64,000 nucleotides of DNA, taken from the NCBI GenBank assembly GCA_034440635.1, contig JAOTON010002130.1, forward strand, positions 186,001 to 250,000. Direction: 5' to 3'. This document shows positions 23,407 through 33,672 of this stretch, piece by piece; positions within the stretch are counted from its first letter, which is position 1; every line of letters starts with the position of its first letter. Position numbers and translations under genes: made by a program. Source of the stretch: Lepas anatifera. Lineage: Eukaryota; Arthropoda; Thecostraca; Lepadidae. Below the pieces are notes generated by a model. It did not search any database and had not been told where the DNA came from. It saw only the letters and a program-made list of their open reading frames with translations.

Positions 23407-23676
23407 CATAGGCAGATCTAGGATTGCTGATCGGGGGGGCACCTTCCCGAGGGGGAGGGGGCGCCATCCGGTCCGGGGTCGCCACTTTTGACGGGCAAAA
23501 CCTATCAGATGGGCGCAAAATCTTATCGGTGGGTGCCGATTTTCGCATCCTGGGGGAGGGGGGAAGGGGTGGGAAGCGACATTTCAGGGGGCCGCCGTGA
23601 TCATTTCAGGAAGTGCCGAGGGTCGATCATGGGGGAGAAAACGTGCCCCCTTGCCCGCCCCCTGGATCCGCCTATG
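23407..23676 (+). mobile_element. hAT-type MITE, CATAGGC family, copy 3
   Basis: The 270-bp copy starts CATAGGCAGATCTAGG and ends CCTGGATCCGCCTATG, with a perfect 8-bp duplication, ACGTTTTA, at 23399-23406 and 23677-23684. The interior matches copies 1 and 2. Confidence 0.9.
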
Positions 23677-23867
23677 ACGTTTTATTATGATTGTTATATT
23701 AGTCGGTGTTGTTTGAAACGGTTTCGCTAACAGCCAAAATATTGTCCAGGCGCCCCAAATGATACAAAAAATCAGCAGGGGCGGGTCAGAAAGGGAATTA
23801 TAACCCAAAACAAAAAAGGGAACCATGCTGCCTCCTCTATTGGCGGTTGGTGTGTCATTAAGCCGGA

Positions 23868-24178
23868 CAATTATTATTATTATTAGATGACTACTGACAT
23901 TCCTTGCTTTGCCCCGTTGGTATTCCATATTGTCCGCTTCTCCCAATTTGGCAAGTGGGTAACAAAGTGGCAGCTCTATCTTTGGTCATGTAGTGAAACA
24001 TCTGAATGCTCACGAAGAGTTCTAAGCACTCCCTTGATTGAGTAAAAAAAAAAACCATATCACTCGCAGTGCTCTACCCCGCGCCGGTAGTTAAAAGCTG
24101 AAGCCGAGACTGGGATTCGAACTCACCATCGTCTGAATTCTAGACCATCGCTCTAACCGCTGCGCTACGCGACCGCCG
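23868..24178 (-). repeat. tRNA-derived SINE (minus strand)
   Basis: Reading down from 24178, an A-box-like block GTAGCGCAGCGGTTAGAGC and a B-box-like GAGTTCGAATCCC lie within 24103-24177. The anticodon loop lacks T33, so this is not a working tRNA. The element probably ends at the (ATT)n tract near 23868-23886, which would be its 3' tail; that boundary is inferred. Confidence 0.6.
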
Positions 24179-24449
24179 GCGTACGGGGTGTACGCCGGGA
24201 AATTTGCGGCTTACATTTGCATGGTTCTCGGAAATCGATTTTTTAGGCATTTATGTACATCTGACATAAGAATACCTAATAGAAAATGGAAAGGGCAGGG
24301 AACAGGCCTTCTAATGATGACGTTATATTTCTTCCAACAGCCATAGGCTGTGGCTAGCACGTGGTTGAAAATGAGCAATTTAACACGTAAGCCCTATGGA
24401 GCAGTCGCATTTGTACGCCGTAACAGTATATTGCTGCCAACTAACTTTG

Positions 24450-24568
24450 GAGGGGGCTGATATAGGCTGTTATAGTTTTGCAGCTTTGGAAAATTGTTCC
24501 TAAGCTGGGACTCGAACCCATGTCTCCGGATTTCCGGCCCGGCGTGCTAACCACTACACCACTCAGGA
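24450..24568 (-). repeat. tRNA-derived SINE with near-complete cloverleaf
   Basis: Minus-strand 24568-24498 folds like a tRNA. The 7-bp acceptor stem is TCCTGAG with CTTAGGA. The A-box-like block is GGTGTAGTGGTTAGCAC, the anticodon arm has GGA in the loop, and the B box is GGGTTCGAGTCCC. Position 33 is C instead of T and there is no long variable arm, arguing against a functional tRNA-Ser. The body continues as AATTTTCCAAAGCTGC, and a second truncated copy follows at 24680-24756. Confidence 0.65.
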
Positions 24569-24588
24569 GCCTGAACTTTCCTTTCAAG

Positions 24589-24752
24589 CTTGCGTATTTA
24601 TACTTGATTTATCGGCAGTTGTTTTAATGGGGCATTCCCATGTCAGTCAGGTCTCTATGTACCTCCAGTATTGATATATCTCATATAGGCTATTATAGTT
24701 TTGCAGCTTTGGAAAATTGCTCCTAAGCTGGGACTCGAACCCAGGTCTCCGG

Positions 24753-24756
<4 letters not shown>
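24589..24756. repeat. Second copy of dispersed repeat and truncated SINE
   Basis: 24589-24690 matches 9607-9745. It is followed by TTATAGTTTTGCAGCTTTGG and TCCTAAGCTGGGACTCGAAC, matching 24470-24520. The tRNA-like head is cut off by the AT microsatellite at 24757. Confidence 0.65.

Positions 24757-24828
<72 letters not shown>
24757..24828. repeat. (TA)n microsatellite
   Basis: About 36 uninterrupted TA repeats directly abut the truncated SINE. Confidence 0.95.
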
Positions 24829-24829
<1 letters not shown>

Positions 24830-25420
24830 GTATACCTAATCCCCAAGTGGCAACAAGACGGAGGATAACATACGCTTTGCTGATATCAGTAATGCGTAGA
24901 GCTCCAATTGTGCTTGTAGGACGAAAGAACGGATTTGTCCCCCCGTTTTGGTCCCTAGGACTATTTGATTTGAAAACGAAACATTTATGACATCTGAAAA
25001 ACTCCCAATTTCCTTTGAAGCAGGTGGTGTCCATGCTTCCCAGAGCCTATTTGAATATCGCAATGCGGCATATGACGTGTATGAATGGTAGCGACAGGTA
25101 AAGGTCGCACAATTGCGTTTCCCACGCCCAATACAGCAGCGCAACGCTGGTACATAGTTTTGCAAAATCAAAACAAGCGTGACACAGTTGGAAGAATGCC
25201 GTCACTAAGTATCCACTCTGGCTATGTCTGGTTGCGTTCAGGTCTGATTGCGAAAATGTCCGTCATGAAAGTGCATCACCTTCATTTGAGTGCATCAGCT
25301 GTACATGGTTGCAGCAGACACTATCACCGATGCAGCAATTAGCGTTGAAACCCAGAGGTGGGCCGGAGTTGCCTCTGTGGCGTGCCGTCTCTCGTTAGCC
25401 GGTTTCCACCCCCTCCCCAC

Positions 25421-25564
25421 CTGACCTCTCAGCGGTCCACACAGGGCATTAAGCTGCCCGCCTCCGAGCATAAAGCGGGCCCGCCGGCGCACTGGGCCGC
25501 CTGTTAAGTACCGGCGGGCACGGTCAACGGCGTGGTCAAGCTGCTGGCCAGGCGTAGTTGCCAT
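25421..25564 (-). CDS. Candidate first coding exon of an unrecognised gene
   Basis: On the minus strand an ATG at 25564 sits in an excellent Kozak context (ACCATGG). It lies 61-69 bp downstream of a TATA-like box, CTATATACC, at 25633-25625. The frame is open for 89 codons (to 25295). I end the exon at 25421, where GGTCAG is followed by GTGGGG, a good 5' splice donor. That gives 48 codons rich in Arg, Gly and Leu, with no recognised domain. GC content rises sharply here compared with the flanks. The function is unknown, and a spurious frame in a CpG-rich patch remains possible. Confidence 0.3.
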
Positions 25565-25624
25565 GGTTACCGCTACAATGGACTGGCAGCCTAGCAGTGC
25601 TGTAATTGGAATCGGCGACTCAGT

Positions 25625-25633
25625 GGTATATAG
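25625..25633 (-). promoter_or_regulatory. Candidate TATA box
   Basis: CTATATACC on the minus strand lies upstream of the ACCATGG start at 25564. A start site ~30 bp downstream would leave a 5' UTR of about 40 bases. Confidence 0.3.
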
Positions 25634-25876
25634 TTTATTTCACGGTCCAGAGGTGTGACCTAAGTATTGGACTCGCCCTGGCGCCAGGAGAGCGGCACAA
25701 ATCCAGGCTTTGTAGCTGAACACAGACATGAGTGTAGCTGGCGAGCCACCATAGCTCATCCACAACAAACACCTGCCTTTTTTGGTGTTTTGAACTCGAA
25801 AGTTAAGGAATATAATTTTCCTGTCTAGCTACATTGTCAATCTAGAGCCTGATTCATTTAAGATATTACATGTTAA

Positions 25877-26855
25877 CACGCGCCCCGCTGGGGGGGCGAA
25901 ATTCGCCCCCGTCCTGATTTTCCCCAGATAACTCAAAAACAAAGAGACACAGAACAACGAAACTTACAGTACCTTATTCCTAATCAATTTTACACATCCG
26001 ACCAAATTTTTTAGTTAAGGTTATGTCAGGTCAAGGAGCTATTCAAGATCAAGTGACTCGACCTCAAAACCTAAAATCACGAGTTTGAAGCGGCGCCCAG
26101 GGAACATCAGCGAACTAATCAGTTTGAAACTTCCACGATATCATAAGGTCATTAGGGTCTACAGATCTGCTATCTCGGAATTTCGATATTGTTAACCTAA
26201 GGTGGGGTCAATTTTTTGGTCCCCCAATTATGTCAATGGTGAAAAATAGAATGGGCTCGTTTTCAGTAAATACTGGATAAATAAAGCTGAAATTCCTCAA
26301 ACCGATCCTCTTACCACGATCCTGACCTTAAAGTTGAGTTTTTGAGCATCTGACTGACCTCTCAGAGGTCATATCACGTCACGGGAGCATAGAGTGATTG
26401 TTTTGCCAATAACGTCTCACTGAATTGAGATAAAGCTCCCATTTTGTTTGCATTGTGCTTATACTGTCACGGGGAGTCGATTGATATGAAACATGTTATG
26501 AAACATGTCGTTTTCACTATTTGACCTAGCAAGGTCATATTATACATCATTCGATCCGCCGCGATGAGAGGAATCTAATGATGCATAAATATTTTCTCTA
26601 GCTCCACTGAGGACAGATCTAGAGAGAGAAACGTACACTGCTCTGTTGTAAGCCTATGGAACCTTCTTTGACCTATGCTGACCTCAATATTGACCTGACA
26701 TAAAAATTATTCATGTAAAATATCTTCGCCTTGTAAAGAGTTTTCGAACGCCGCCCGTAATTGTCCTTTAGTTGTCGTGGGGAACGAGATACGGGGGGAG
26801 GCGAAAAACGCCCCCAGCGGGGCGCGTCATGCCAGGTACCCCAGCGGGGCGCGTG
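25877..26855. mobile_element. TTAA-target MITE, CACGCGCCCCGC subfamily
   Basis: TTAA at 25873-25876 and 26856-26859 flanks inverted ends CACGCGCCCCGCTGGGGG. The right terminus is duplicated: GCGGGGCGCG occurs at about 26817-26826 and again at 26844-26853. The body contains scattered TGACCT/AGGTCA motifs. No coding capacity. Confidence 0.85.
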
Positions 26856-26904
26856 TTAAAACACTGCAGATATTATAGGGCTACGGGGGTCATTTTCTCA
26901 CCTA

Positions 26905-28607
26905 TAGGGTGTTTCAGAAAGAAGAATCGTTTTTAAATGTTCAGAAAAGGACTAAAAATATTTTAAATTCGTTGAACAAAACTTCATTTTAATGGTGCAT
27001 TGTGGAACATTTGTAAAAAAATACTTTATTAGCCTTAAGTATTTTCTCTCACTTTGAATGTACTCGAAAATGTGATGTTAGAAAAATAATTTACTTCGGC
27101 TTATATTCACGAAAGCGGAGTTGGTAGCACTCTAAAAAGGTTTAGCAAGAGGAAAGGTAACGTAAGCATGCATATCAAAACCACAAGTTTCATTAACACG
27201 CGCACTGGAGGGGGCCTCGGAGGCCCCCCACCTGTTTTTCCGAGGTGGCCGGAGAACCGCTTGTAGCGGAAAAACGAAACCTGGCCACATTTAGCAGAAT
27301 TTAATAGCACGTCGATTGGTGAAGACTTTTTGAAAATCGGCCGAAAGCTTTTTGACTTATAGGCTTTCAAAGTCAGACCTGCATTTTGAGATCGCCGTAA
27401 ACGCGCGGTCGGACCAGTTAGCTTGCATTGAATACCGAGTGGTGACGTCATAACGTCATATAAGCGGGACTATATGTCAAGGTCACTTCACATGAAAGTC
27501 AAGGTCAAGGTCAAAGGTCACAGGTCAAGGTAATATCTGCACTTTCAAGGTCACTGACCACTGTGCGTCCGGCCAAATGACGTTACCCCGTCTGACATAT
27601 ATTATGCTATGACGTCATCGGTAGGGTACCCCAATACAAAGGTTAAGGTCAAAGGTCAAGGTCAAAGGTCATTGGGAAAGGTCAATCCTCATTTTCCGCC
27701 AAACAGTGGCTACAGTGTTAGTCAAGGTGTAAATAATAAGTAGTATACCATATGGTGACCTTAAAGGTCAATGACCTTGAATGACCTTGACCCAAAAGTT
27801 GTGGGGAAGCCTCTTTGATACCTCTTCTCTATGAACCTTTTCCGCCTTTAGCTTATTCCCGCCATTTTCCGGCATAATCACTGCATTTATTAATCGATAC
27901 CAGCATGGCCAATATTTGACCTTTACGACCTCGTTTGACCTTGAAGATATTGACCTAGGTCAATGAAAATTAGTCATCATGTAGATCACCATAGCCCCCA
28001 CCCACCTACCAAGTGGCGTTTTTCTAACCCTCTTAGTTTCCGAGATCTTAGGGGGCCTACCAGGCCCCCCTCCAGTGCGCGTTAGTGCCAGACCCCCTCC
28101 AGTGCGGGTGTTAATATTACAAGATTACGTTTTTGGACTAAGCTTTTCGCCAGCCTTCTACATGAATGCCTGGATGTGGTGGACACAGCGCAAAATACCT
28201 CAGTGTCCACCACAGAACAAGAGACTTGGGAATTGGTTGCTTGGACCAAAACTTACCTAGCATTGAGAAGTGTGGTTTTTTTAATTTATTGCCAGAGGCA
28301 ATGTGCGTGTGGACTGTGATGTACTGAAGTGACAATGTAATGCTTTCAGTGCTATTGGCGTAATATTTGTCATGTGATAGTGCGCGATTTTTCAAACATT
28401 TTCAAAGAAGGCAAAACATACGGTAGTTTGAACTCATTGTTAAAACTCATTCGAACTAGTAAAAATATAAAATATCTATCGAAATACGCATGATCATAAA
28501 TGTCCCAAAATTTGCTTTCGATTGATATGCGAATGGTACCACAATACAATATTTATAGCCTTATTATCGTCAATTAAAAAGTATCACTCTTTCTGAAACA
28601 CCCTGTA
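26905..28607. mobile_element. Tc1/mariner-like non-autonomous element with TA target site
   Basis: The left end TAGGGTGTTTCAGAAAGA pairs with a right end ending TCTTTCTGAAACACCCTGTA, each next to TA. GGGTGTTTCAGAAAG termini and a TA target fit the Tc1/mariner superfamily. It is split by the TTAA element at 27197-28110; without that insertion it is ~785 bp and encodes no transposase. Confidence 0.7.
27197..28110. mobile_element. TTAA-target MITE, CACGCGCACTGG subfamily, with DR1 AGGTCA sites
   Basis: TTAA at 27193-27196 and 28111-28114 flanks a left end CACGCGCACTGGAGGGGGCC and a right end whose CCAGTGCGCG block is repeated as CCAGTGCGGGTG. Inside are dense AGGTCA half-sites, including perfect DR1 arrangements (AGGTCA-A-AGGTCA) at 27508-27520, 27646-27658 and 27659-27671, and a TGACGTCA at 27610-27617. 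The left interior carries CCGAGGTGGCCGGAG, shared with the copy at 31670. Confidence 0.85.
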
Positions 28608-28674
28608 TAAGCATCGAGCCTAAGAATTTTATCAAAACTGGCTATTATGATCCTTCGTTGCCAAATGTTGGCAC

Positions 28675-28954
28675 CAGGGGCGTCGCCACCGGGGGGGCAG
28701 GGGGGCCCCGCCCCTTCCCCACCTTTTGGCCAAAAATTTCCTGATCTCTGTCAAAATTAGGGAAAACCGGCCATTCTTATAACCAGCCGCTGCAGAAGGC
28801 AACGAGAAGCCCAAATTCGAACAGTATTTGGTCCTAACGTGGAAAGTTTTTGTCAGCGTCAGTTTGAAGTTTCGCTGGGCCAGCGAAACTTCCCCAGCAA
28901 AACTTTCCCCAAAAAGTGGGCCTCCCCACTTCTTTGCCGGTGGCGACGCTTATG
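28675..28954. mobile_element. hAT-type MITE with CAGGGGCGTCGCCACCGG ends
   Basis: The left end CAGGGGCGTCGCCACCGG pairs with a right end CCGGTGGCGACGCTTATG. Flanks GTTGGCAC (28667-28674) and GTTGGCAT (28955-28962) match at 7 of 8 positions. Length is 280 bp. The terminal sequence resembles widespread invertebrate hAT MITEs. Confidence 0.85.
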
Positions 28955-29059
28955 GTTGGCATAAAAGCGTGCTAATTCTGTTTTTACGCGATTTTGTCAT
29001 GCTTGAACCATATAATTTAGCATTGTGGCCTGCTTAGGTAGGTCACAGAGAAATGTGCT

Positions 29060-29190
29060 ATCAAGAGTTCAGGTCATTCCACTGTGCTCTCATTTGCCGA
29101 ATTTCTCTTATATCCCCTGTTTGATTTCCAACCGACAAGGATTTGAACCCCCTCGCCCCTCTCTCCGGACGCAAGGTGCTCTTTTGTAAA
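29060..29190 (-). repeat. Possible tRNA-like SINE remnant
   Basis: GGGTTCAAATCCTTG on the minus strand (about 29141-29156) looks like a B box within a GC-rich tRNA-like patch. No A box or stem could be matched, so this is tentative. Confidence 0.25.
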
Positions 29191-29250
29191 ACGTCTACAA
29201 CTGAACACTAAATAACTGGCTAAATCCCAATTTTCACATCAACAGTAAAG

Positions 29251-29682
29251 TCAACCGAACACACTGTTAAATGCGTTGCTGATGGCATTGTTCACAGCGT
29301 TGACCGCATTTTGCGCCTGACACCCCAAGTCACACACAGGAGCCTGCGTGGTGGTCGTGGTTGTGGTCGTCGTGGTCGTGGTCGTGGTCGGAAGTGGCTT
29401 CCTCTTATATCCAACACCTAAAACTTGGCTGGAGGTGGGCCGCAGCTCCGTAAAAAGGTAGCAGGCATTGTTGGTCTGTGCGTAGTTGAAGCAGAAGCAG
29501 CGTGGTGTGTAGCGTGTGCAGAGAGCGGCGCAGGCCCTCGGCGACGGCGCTGAGACGGCCCTGGAGGGCGGTCCCACGTACGGGTGCCGCTGCAGATAGA
29601 AGTGTTCGGTAACCAGTGCTGCAGAGAGCAGGCTGCCGCTCGCAGACAGCAGAAGGAGAGCCCGCTGAAAAGCCGACGCCAT
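29251..29682 (-). CDS. Secreted apple/PAN-like small protein with Thr-rich linker (gene A)
   Basis: 143-residue single-exon frame. Residues 1-21 form a signal peptide (hydrophobic ALLLLSASGSLLSA). Residues ~22-85 carry a Cys pattern typical of apple/PAN-like modules (CAALC, then CFCF, then CYLF). A run of 14 Thr residues follows, then a short tail containing CDLGC. The predicted product is extracellular; apple/PAN domains bind proteins or glycans, but no ligand can be inferred. I start at ATG 29682 because the upstream in-frame codons have no earlier ATG. A close paralogue lies inverted at 52670-53077, nearly identical from residue ~9 to the CDLGC motif but different at both ends. No introns are needed. 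Confidence 0.7.
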   Translation of the reverse strand: MASAFQRALLLLSASGSLLSAALVTEHFYLQRHPYVGPPSRAVSAPSPRACAALCTRYTPRCFCFNYAQTNNACYLFTELRPTSSQVLGVGYKRKPLPTTTTTTTTTTTTTTQAPVCDLGCQAQNAVNAVNNAISNAFNSVFG

Positions 29683-29821
29683 AGGTACCTGCAATCTGTT
29701 GACGTTGATGCTGGTGAGGTTGTGATACGGCCGGTACGTCGGTTTGGTTCGCCTCAGACGTTACCTAGACCAGGGTAAGCGTTGCCACAGAGAACACACT
29801 GTCTGAAGAGAACAGGCCGAG

Positions 29822-30466
29822 GCCTCTCTGTGGCCAGGCTCTGTTAGAACACGCCAAGGCCTCTCTGTGGCCAGGCTCTGTTAGAACAGGCTGAGGCCTC
29901 TCTGTGGCCAGGCTCTGTTAGAACAGGCTGAGACCTCTCTGTGGCCAGGCTCTGTTAGAACAGGCTGAGGCCTCTCTGTGGCCAGGCTCTGTTAGAACAG
30001 GCTGAGACCTCTCTGTGGCCAGGCTCTGTTAGAACAGGCTGAGACTTCTCTGTGGCCAGGCTCTGTTAGAACAGGCTGAGACCTCTCTGTGGCCAGGCTC
30101 TGTTAGAACACGCTGAGGCCTCTCTGTGGCCAGGCTCTGTTAGAACACGCCGAGACCTCTCTGTGACCAGGCTCTGTGAGATCACGCTGAGACCTCTCTG
30201 TGGCCAGGCTCTGTTAGAACACGCTGAGGCCTCTCTGTGGCCAGGCTCTGTTAGAACACGCCAAGACCTCTCTGTGGCCAGGCTCTGTTAGAACAGGCTG
30301 AGGCCTCTCTGTGGCCAGGCTCTGTTAGAACAGACTGAGACCTCTCTGTGGCCAGGCTCTGTTAGAACAGGCTGAGACCTCTCTGTGGCCAGGCTCTGCT
30401 AGAACAGGCTGAGACCTCTCTGTGGCCAGGCTCTTCTAGAACAGGCTGAGACCTCTCTGTGGTCTT
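29822..30466. repeat. 37-bp minisatellite, ~17 copies
   Basis: The unit is CTCTCTGTGGCCAGGCTCTG plus TTAGAACAGGCTGAGGC, repeating every 37 bp (for example 29824, 29861). It lies 140 bp upstream of the start codon of secreted-protein gene A, transcribed away from it. Confidence 0.95.
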
Positions 30467-30719
30467 CAACAAGAAAGAAGGCTACACTTGCCCAGGTGCT
30501 ATTCCCCTGCTCTATTGTTCCAACTAGAGTTAACTGCCCCCACGCCGATAATGCTCTGGGGCCTGTAAACGCTGCACTGATCGTTGTTTGAGTATTGAGT
30601 TGCGCTCCCGCTGTTGTTCCTCCGCTCCCTGAACCTGGCCAGATCTACTTTGACAGTTGAGGGCGGGCCTCTCACCGGGCACCACCTCCTTCAGCTCGCT
30701 GACCACTGCCAACTGCCAC

Positions 30720-30968
30720 GGAACGCTGGAGAACTGCTGGGACAGCGAGGTAACCGCTGGATAACTGCTGGGACAGCTGGGTAACCGCTGGAGAGCTGCT
30801 GGGACAGCGGGGTAACCGCTGGAGAGCTGCTGGGACAGCGGGGTAACCGTTAGGGATCTGCTGGGACAGCGGGTTAACCGCTGGGGATCTGCTGGGACAG
30901 CGGGGTAACCGCTGGGGATCTGCTGGGACAGCGGGGTAACCGCTGGGGATCTGCTGGGACAGCTGGAT
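30720..30968. repeat. 31-bp minisatellite, ~8 copies
   Basis: The unit contains CTGCTGGGACAGCGGGGTAA and CCGCTGGAGAG, with a 31-bp period. It lies further upstream of gene A than the 37-bp array and is unrelated to it. Confidence 0.9.
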
Positions 30969-31665
30969 GATTGTTGCTTAGATAGCAGTTCAATCGTCCA
31001 GTGACCTCACTTTTTGCCTCACCCGAGCTCTGACCTGAGGCACAACACTGCGCTGTTCTAAGCACCAGCTATGGCTTGAACTCTTTTGTGCAGAGGCGGA
31101 GATAGGTGTGGTGGCCACCACTGGCTGATGCGTGCTCTCCAGCCGTGCCACAACTGGCAGGGCTGTGCCCCACCGTGGCTGGTCGGCTGTTGCAGCGTTG
31201 ACAAATCCCCACCAACCAGCCCAACACAGGCGCTGCACCGCTTCGTGCCGGGCAACTCTCGCACGGGAAATCGGCCCCTAATTTACTGCTGCAGAGTAGC
31301 GCCTAGTCCACTTATGTCGGGGGCACCAGCTCTCGTAAAGCTAGCTTAAGTGGCGTGTTCTTGCCTAGAACAAGTTGTACATGTTGATGCCTATTCCAAG
31401 TCCCCGGGCTAACTCAGCCACCGCCCCCGCGTGCTGCTCCGGCTCAGCACGCCCTTCCTCGGGCTCAGCACGCCCTTGTTCCGGCTAAGCACGCCCTTCC
31501 TCCGGCTAAGCACGCCCCTTCCGCGCGCGGCGATTACGGTATAAATTGTGCACTCAGCCGACGTAGTATGGTGCAGGCATGGCTAGCTGCATGCAACGTA
31601 GCAACGTGTTTGGTGCTGGGTGCGCAGGGAGACGGCTCTGGCTTTCAGGCCCCTCGCACCACTGC
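30969..31665. promoter_or_regulatory. CpG-rich region with short tandem repeat and a TATA-like box
   Basis: GC-rich sequence holds about four units of GGCTAAGCACGCCCTTCC (31420-31520), followed by GGTATAAAT at 31539-31546. An ATG at 31568 starts a 33-codon frame with a hydrophobic, signal-peptide-like N-terminus. It ends in the TTAA at which the next element inserted. This could be a promoter and first exon interrupted by the insertion, but the ATG falls about where transcription would begin, so the case is weak. Confidence 0.25.
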
Positions 31666-31669
31666 TTAA

Positions 31670-32536
31670 CACGGGCATTGGAGGGGCTCCTAAAGTGCCC
31701 CCACCTATGTTTCCGAGGTGGCTGGAGATCTATTGGCCGTCGGAAAACGCTACTTAACCACATTTGAGAGAATTTATGAGCGCGTCGATAGGTGAAAGAA
31801 GTTTGAAAATCAGTCTATTATTTTTTACTTATAAGTTTTCAAAGACAGACTTATATTTTGAGACTGTCGCAATCGCGCAGTCGCACCAATTCAACTGCGC
31901 TGTGGACCGAGAGAAGAACGTCATAGATCAGTTTATATGTCAAGTTCAACCTACATGAAGGTCAAGCTTAAAGGTCACAGGTCAAGATCAATGACACCTG
32001 TATTCAGGTTGGTCGGCATTATTCAGTATGACGTATGCTATGCCATGACTTTAGTTAGGGCTACTCAAGGTCCAGGTCACAGGTCAAGGTCAATGCCTTT
32101 TTTAAGGTCAAACCCTTATTTCCCGCCTAAATGCTGCAATAGTGTCAGTTATATTGTAAATTATTGGGAATATGGCATATTCTTACGTCATGGATAATTC
32201 ACTTCGAAGGATCTTGACCTCAAAGTTGCCTTGACCTTGTATGGGACCTTCCCTCTATGACCCTAGCCCGCTTTTGGTGTATTCCCGGTCTTTTCCTCAT
32301 TATCACAGCATTTCACGATTGTTCTCCGGCACGGCTCAGATTGACCTTTACGACCTCGTTTGACCCTGAAGATGTTGACTTAGGTCAATGAAACTTTACC
32401 ATAAGGTAGATCACTATCGCTCCCACACACTCATTAACGGGCGTTTTTATAACCCCCTTGGCTTCTGAGATTTCTGGGGAATACTTTAGGACCCCTCCAC
32501 TGTGCGTAGACGCCAGATCCCTCTCCACTGCGCGTG
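31670..32536. mobile_element. TTAA-target MITE, diverged CACGGGCATTGG copy
   Basis: TTAA at 31666-31669 and 32537-32540 flanks a left end CACGGGCATTGGAGGGG and a right end CCACTGTGCGTAGACG plus CCACTGCGCGTG. It is related to the copy at 27197 throughout (shared CCGAGGTGGC block, AGGTCA motifs) but is more diverged. Confidence 0.8.
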
Positions 32537-32540
32537 TTAA

Positions 32541-33530
32541 CGGCTAACTGAGCAGCGCACAACACCGAGTGGTTATTCATAGCTCTTTGGTGGTATGGCT
32601 ATTAAAATGTTACCAAATGAGTCAGCAGCAGCCTTTGGTGAAATTTTACACCTGTACAGCATGCGAGACTACGCTGCTGTCCGTTCCTATGGCGGGGCAG
32701 TTTTAAGAAAGAGTCTGGAAGAGTAGTGGAAGATTTTGCTGAGCTCCTCTTTGTACTTTGTAGTAACTATGTAGATACCGACACCAAAGGCCAAAGTATG
32801 GTAACTTAAAAGCAAACAAGATACATCAGTGCTTTTATCTGGAGACAAGCTACGACACTTCAATTTCATAATATAAAAATATGGGCAACTGCCCATCACA
32901 TAGCTACATAGGCGCAAACACTAGCAGGTAAATTGTGATTGTCAGCGGAGGATTTGGAACACTGATCGCACCGCCCTCCTGCCAAAGCCTCTGCAATGCC
33001 TGGCTCGCTCCGGCATTGGCTCGTAATGGGATTGGGCAGAAATTTGTCAGTCAGCAGACTTGTTGAAGACTCAATATCTTGTCGACTCAACTTTGACTTA
33101 CAGTTTAGCCGCCGAATCTGATTGACAAAATCTGGAGTAGGTAAGAGATTAGCCTAATTTGACATCGACATCAGCTATGCTGCAGCGTATTTGTATCAAA
33201 GGTACCTCCAATGAGAGTTTTTCCCTTGGTAATGACCTCTATTACCTGCTACTAAATGTGAGTTATAACAAATTATATCACCACTGGCTAGCTTATACCC
33301 TGAGGACCACCCTTCGCAAAATTCAAAACAGGATATTAAAAAATATAAAGGGAAGGTCACCTTTTTTCATAATTTGGGTATTCACTGCCATAATTTAGAT
33401 GCGTTCTCGACCGGTTAATTTAGATGCGACCAGTTTTCATGCCCGGGATTCCTCTGTCAAGTGAGGCCAAAACAAGTCCCTGGTGAGCCCTAAATAAATC
33501 TGAAAAAGATGCGTTTCCACTTAAAATTGT
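32541..33530. other. No gene seen
   Basis: No convincing coding or repeat feature. A short plus frame near 33300-33390 reading RKIQNRILKNI faintly resembles LINE C-terminal sequence but is too short to call. Confidence 0.3.
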
Positions 33531-33672
33531 GAATTTCATGACACTGTCTGACAAGCGCCGACTGCCAGAGACTGGAGAAAATGCAGCACAGAGCGTCCAG
33601 GCTTGCTACTTCCACCCTTCCCTCCACATCGTATGCTAAACTGCGGGAAGATCTAGGCTGGCAATGCCTTAA

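Noticed and set aside
24498..24568. Functional tRNA-Ser(GGA) gene
   Set aside because: The cloverleaf folds, but U33 is missing, there is no long variable arm, and the sequence is repeated nearby with a shared non-tRNA body, as in a SINE.
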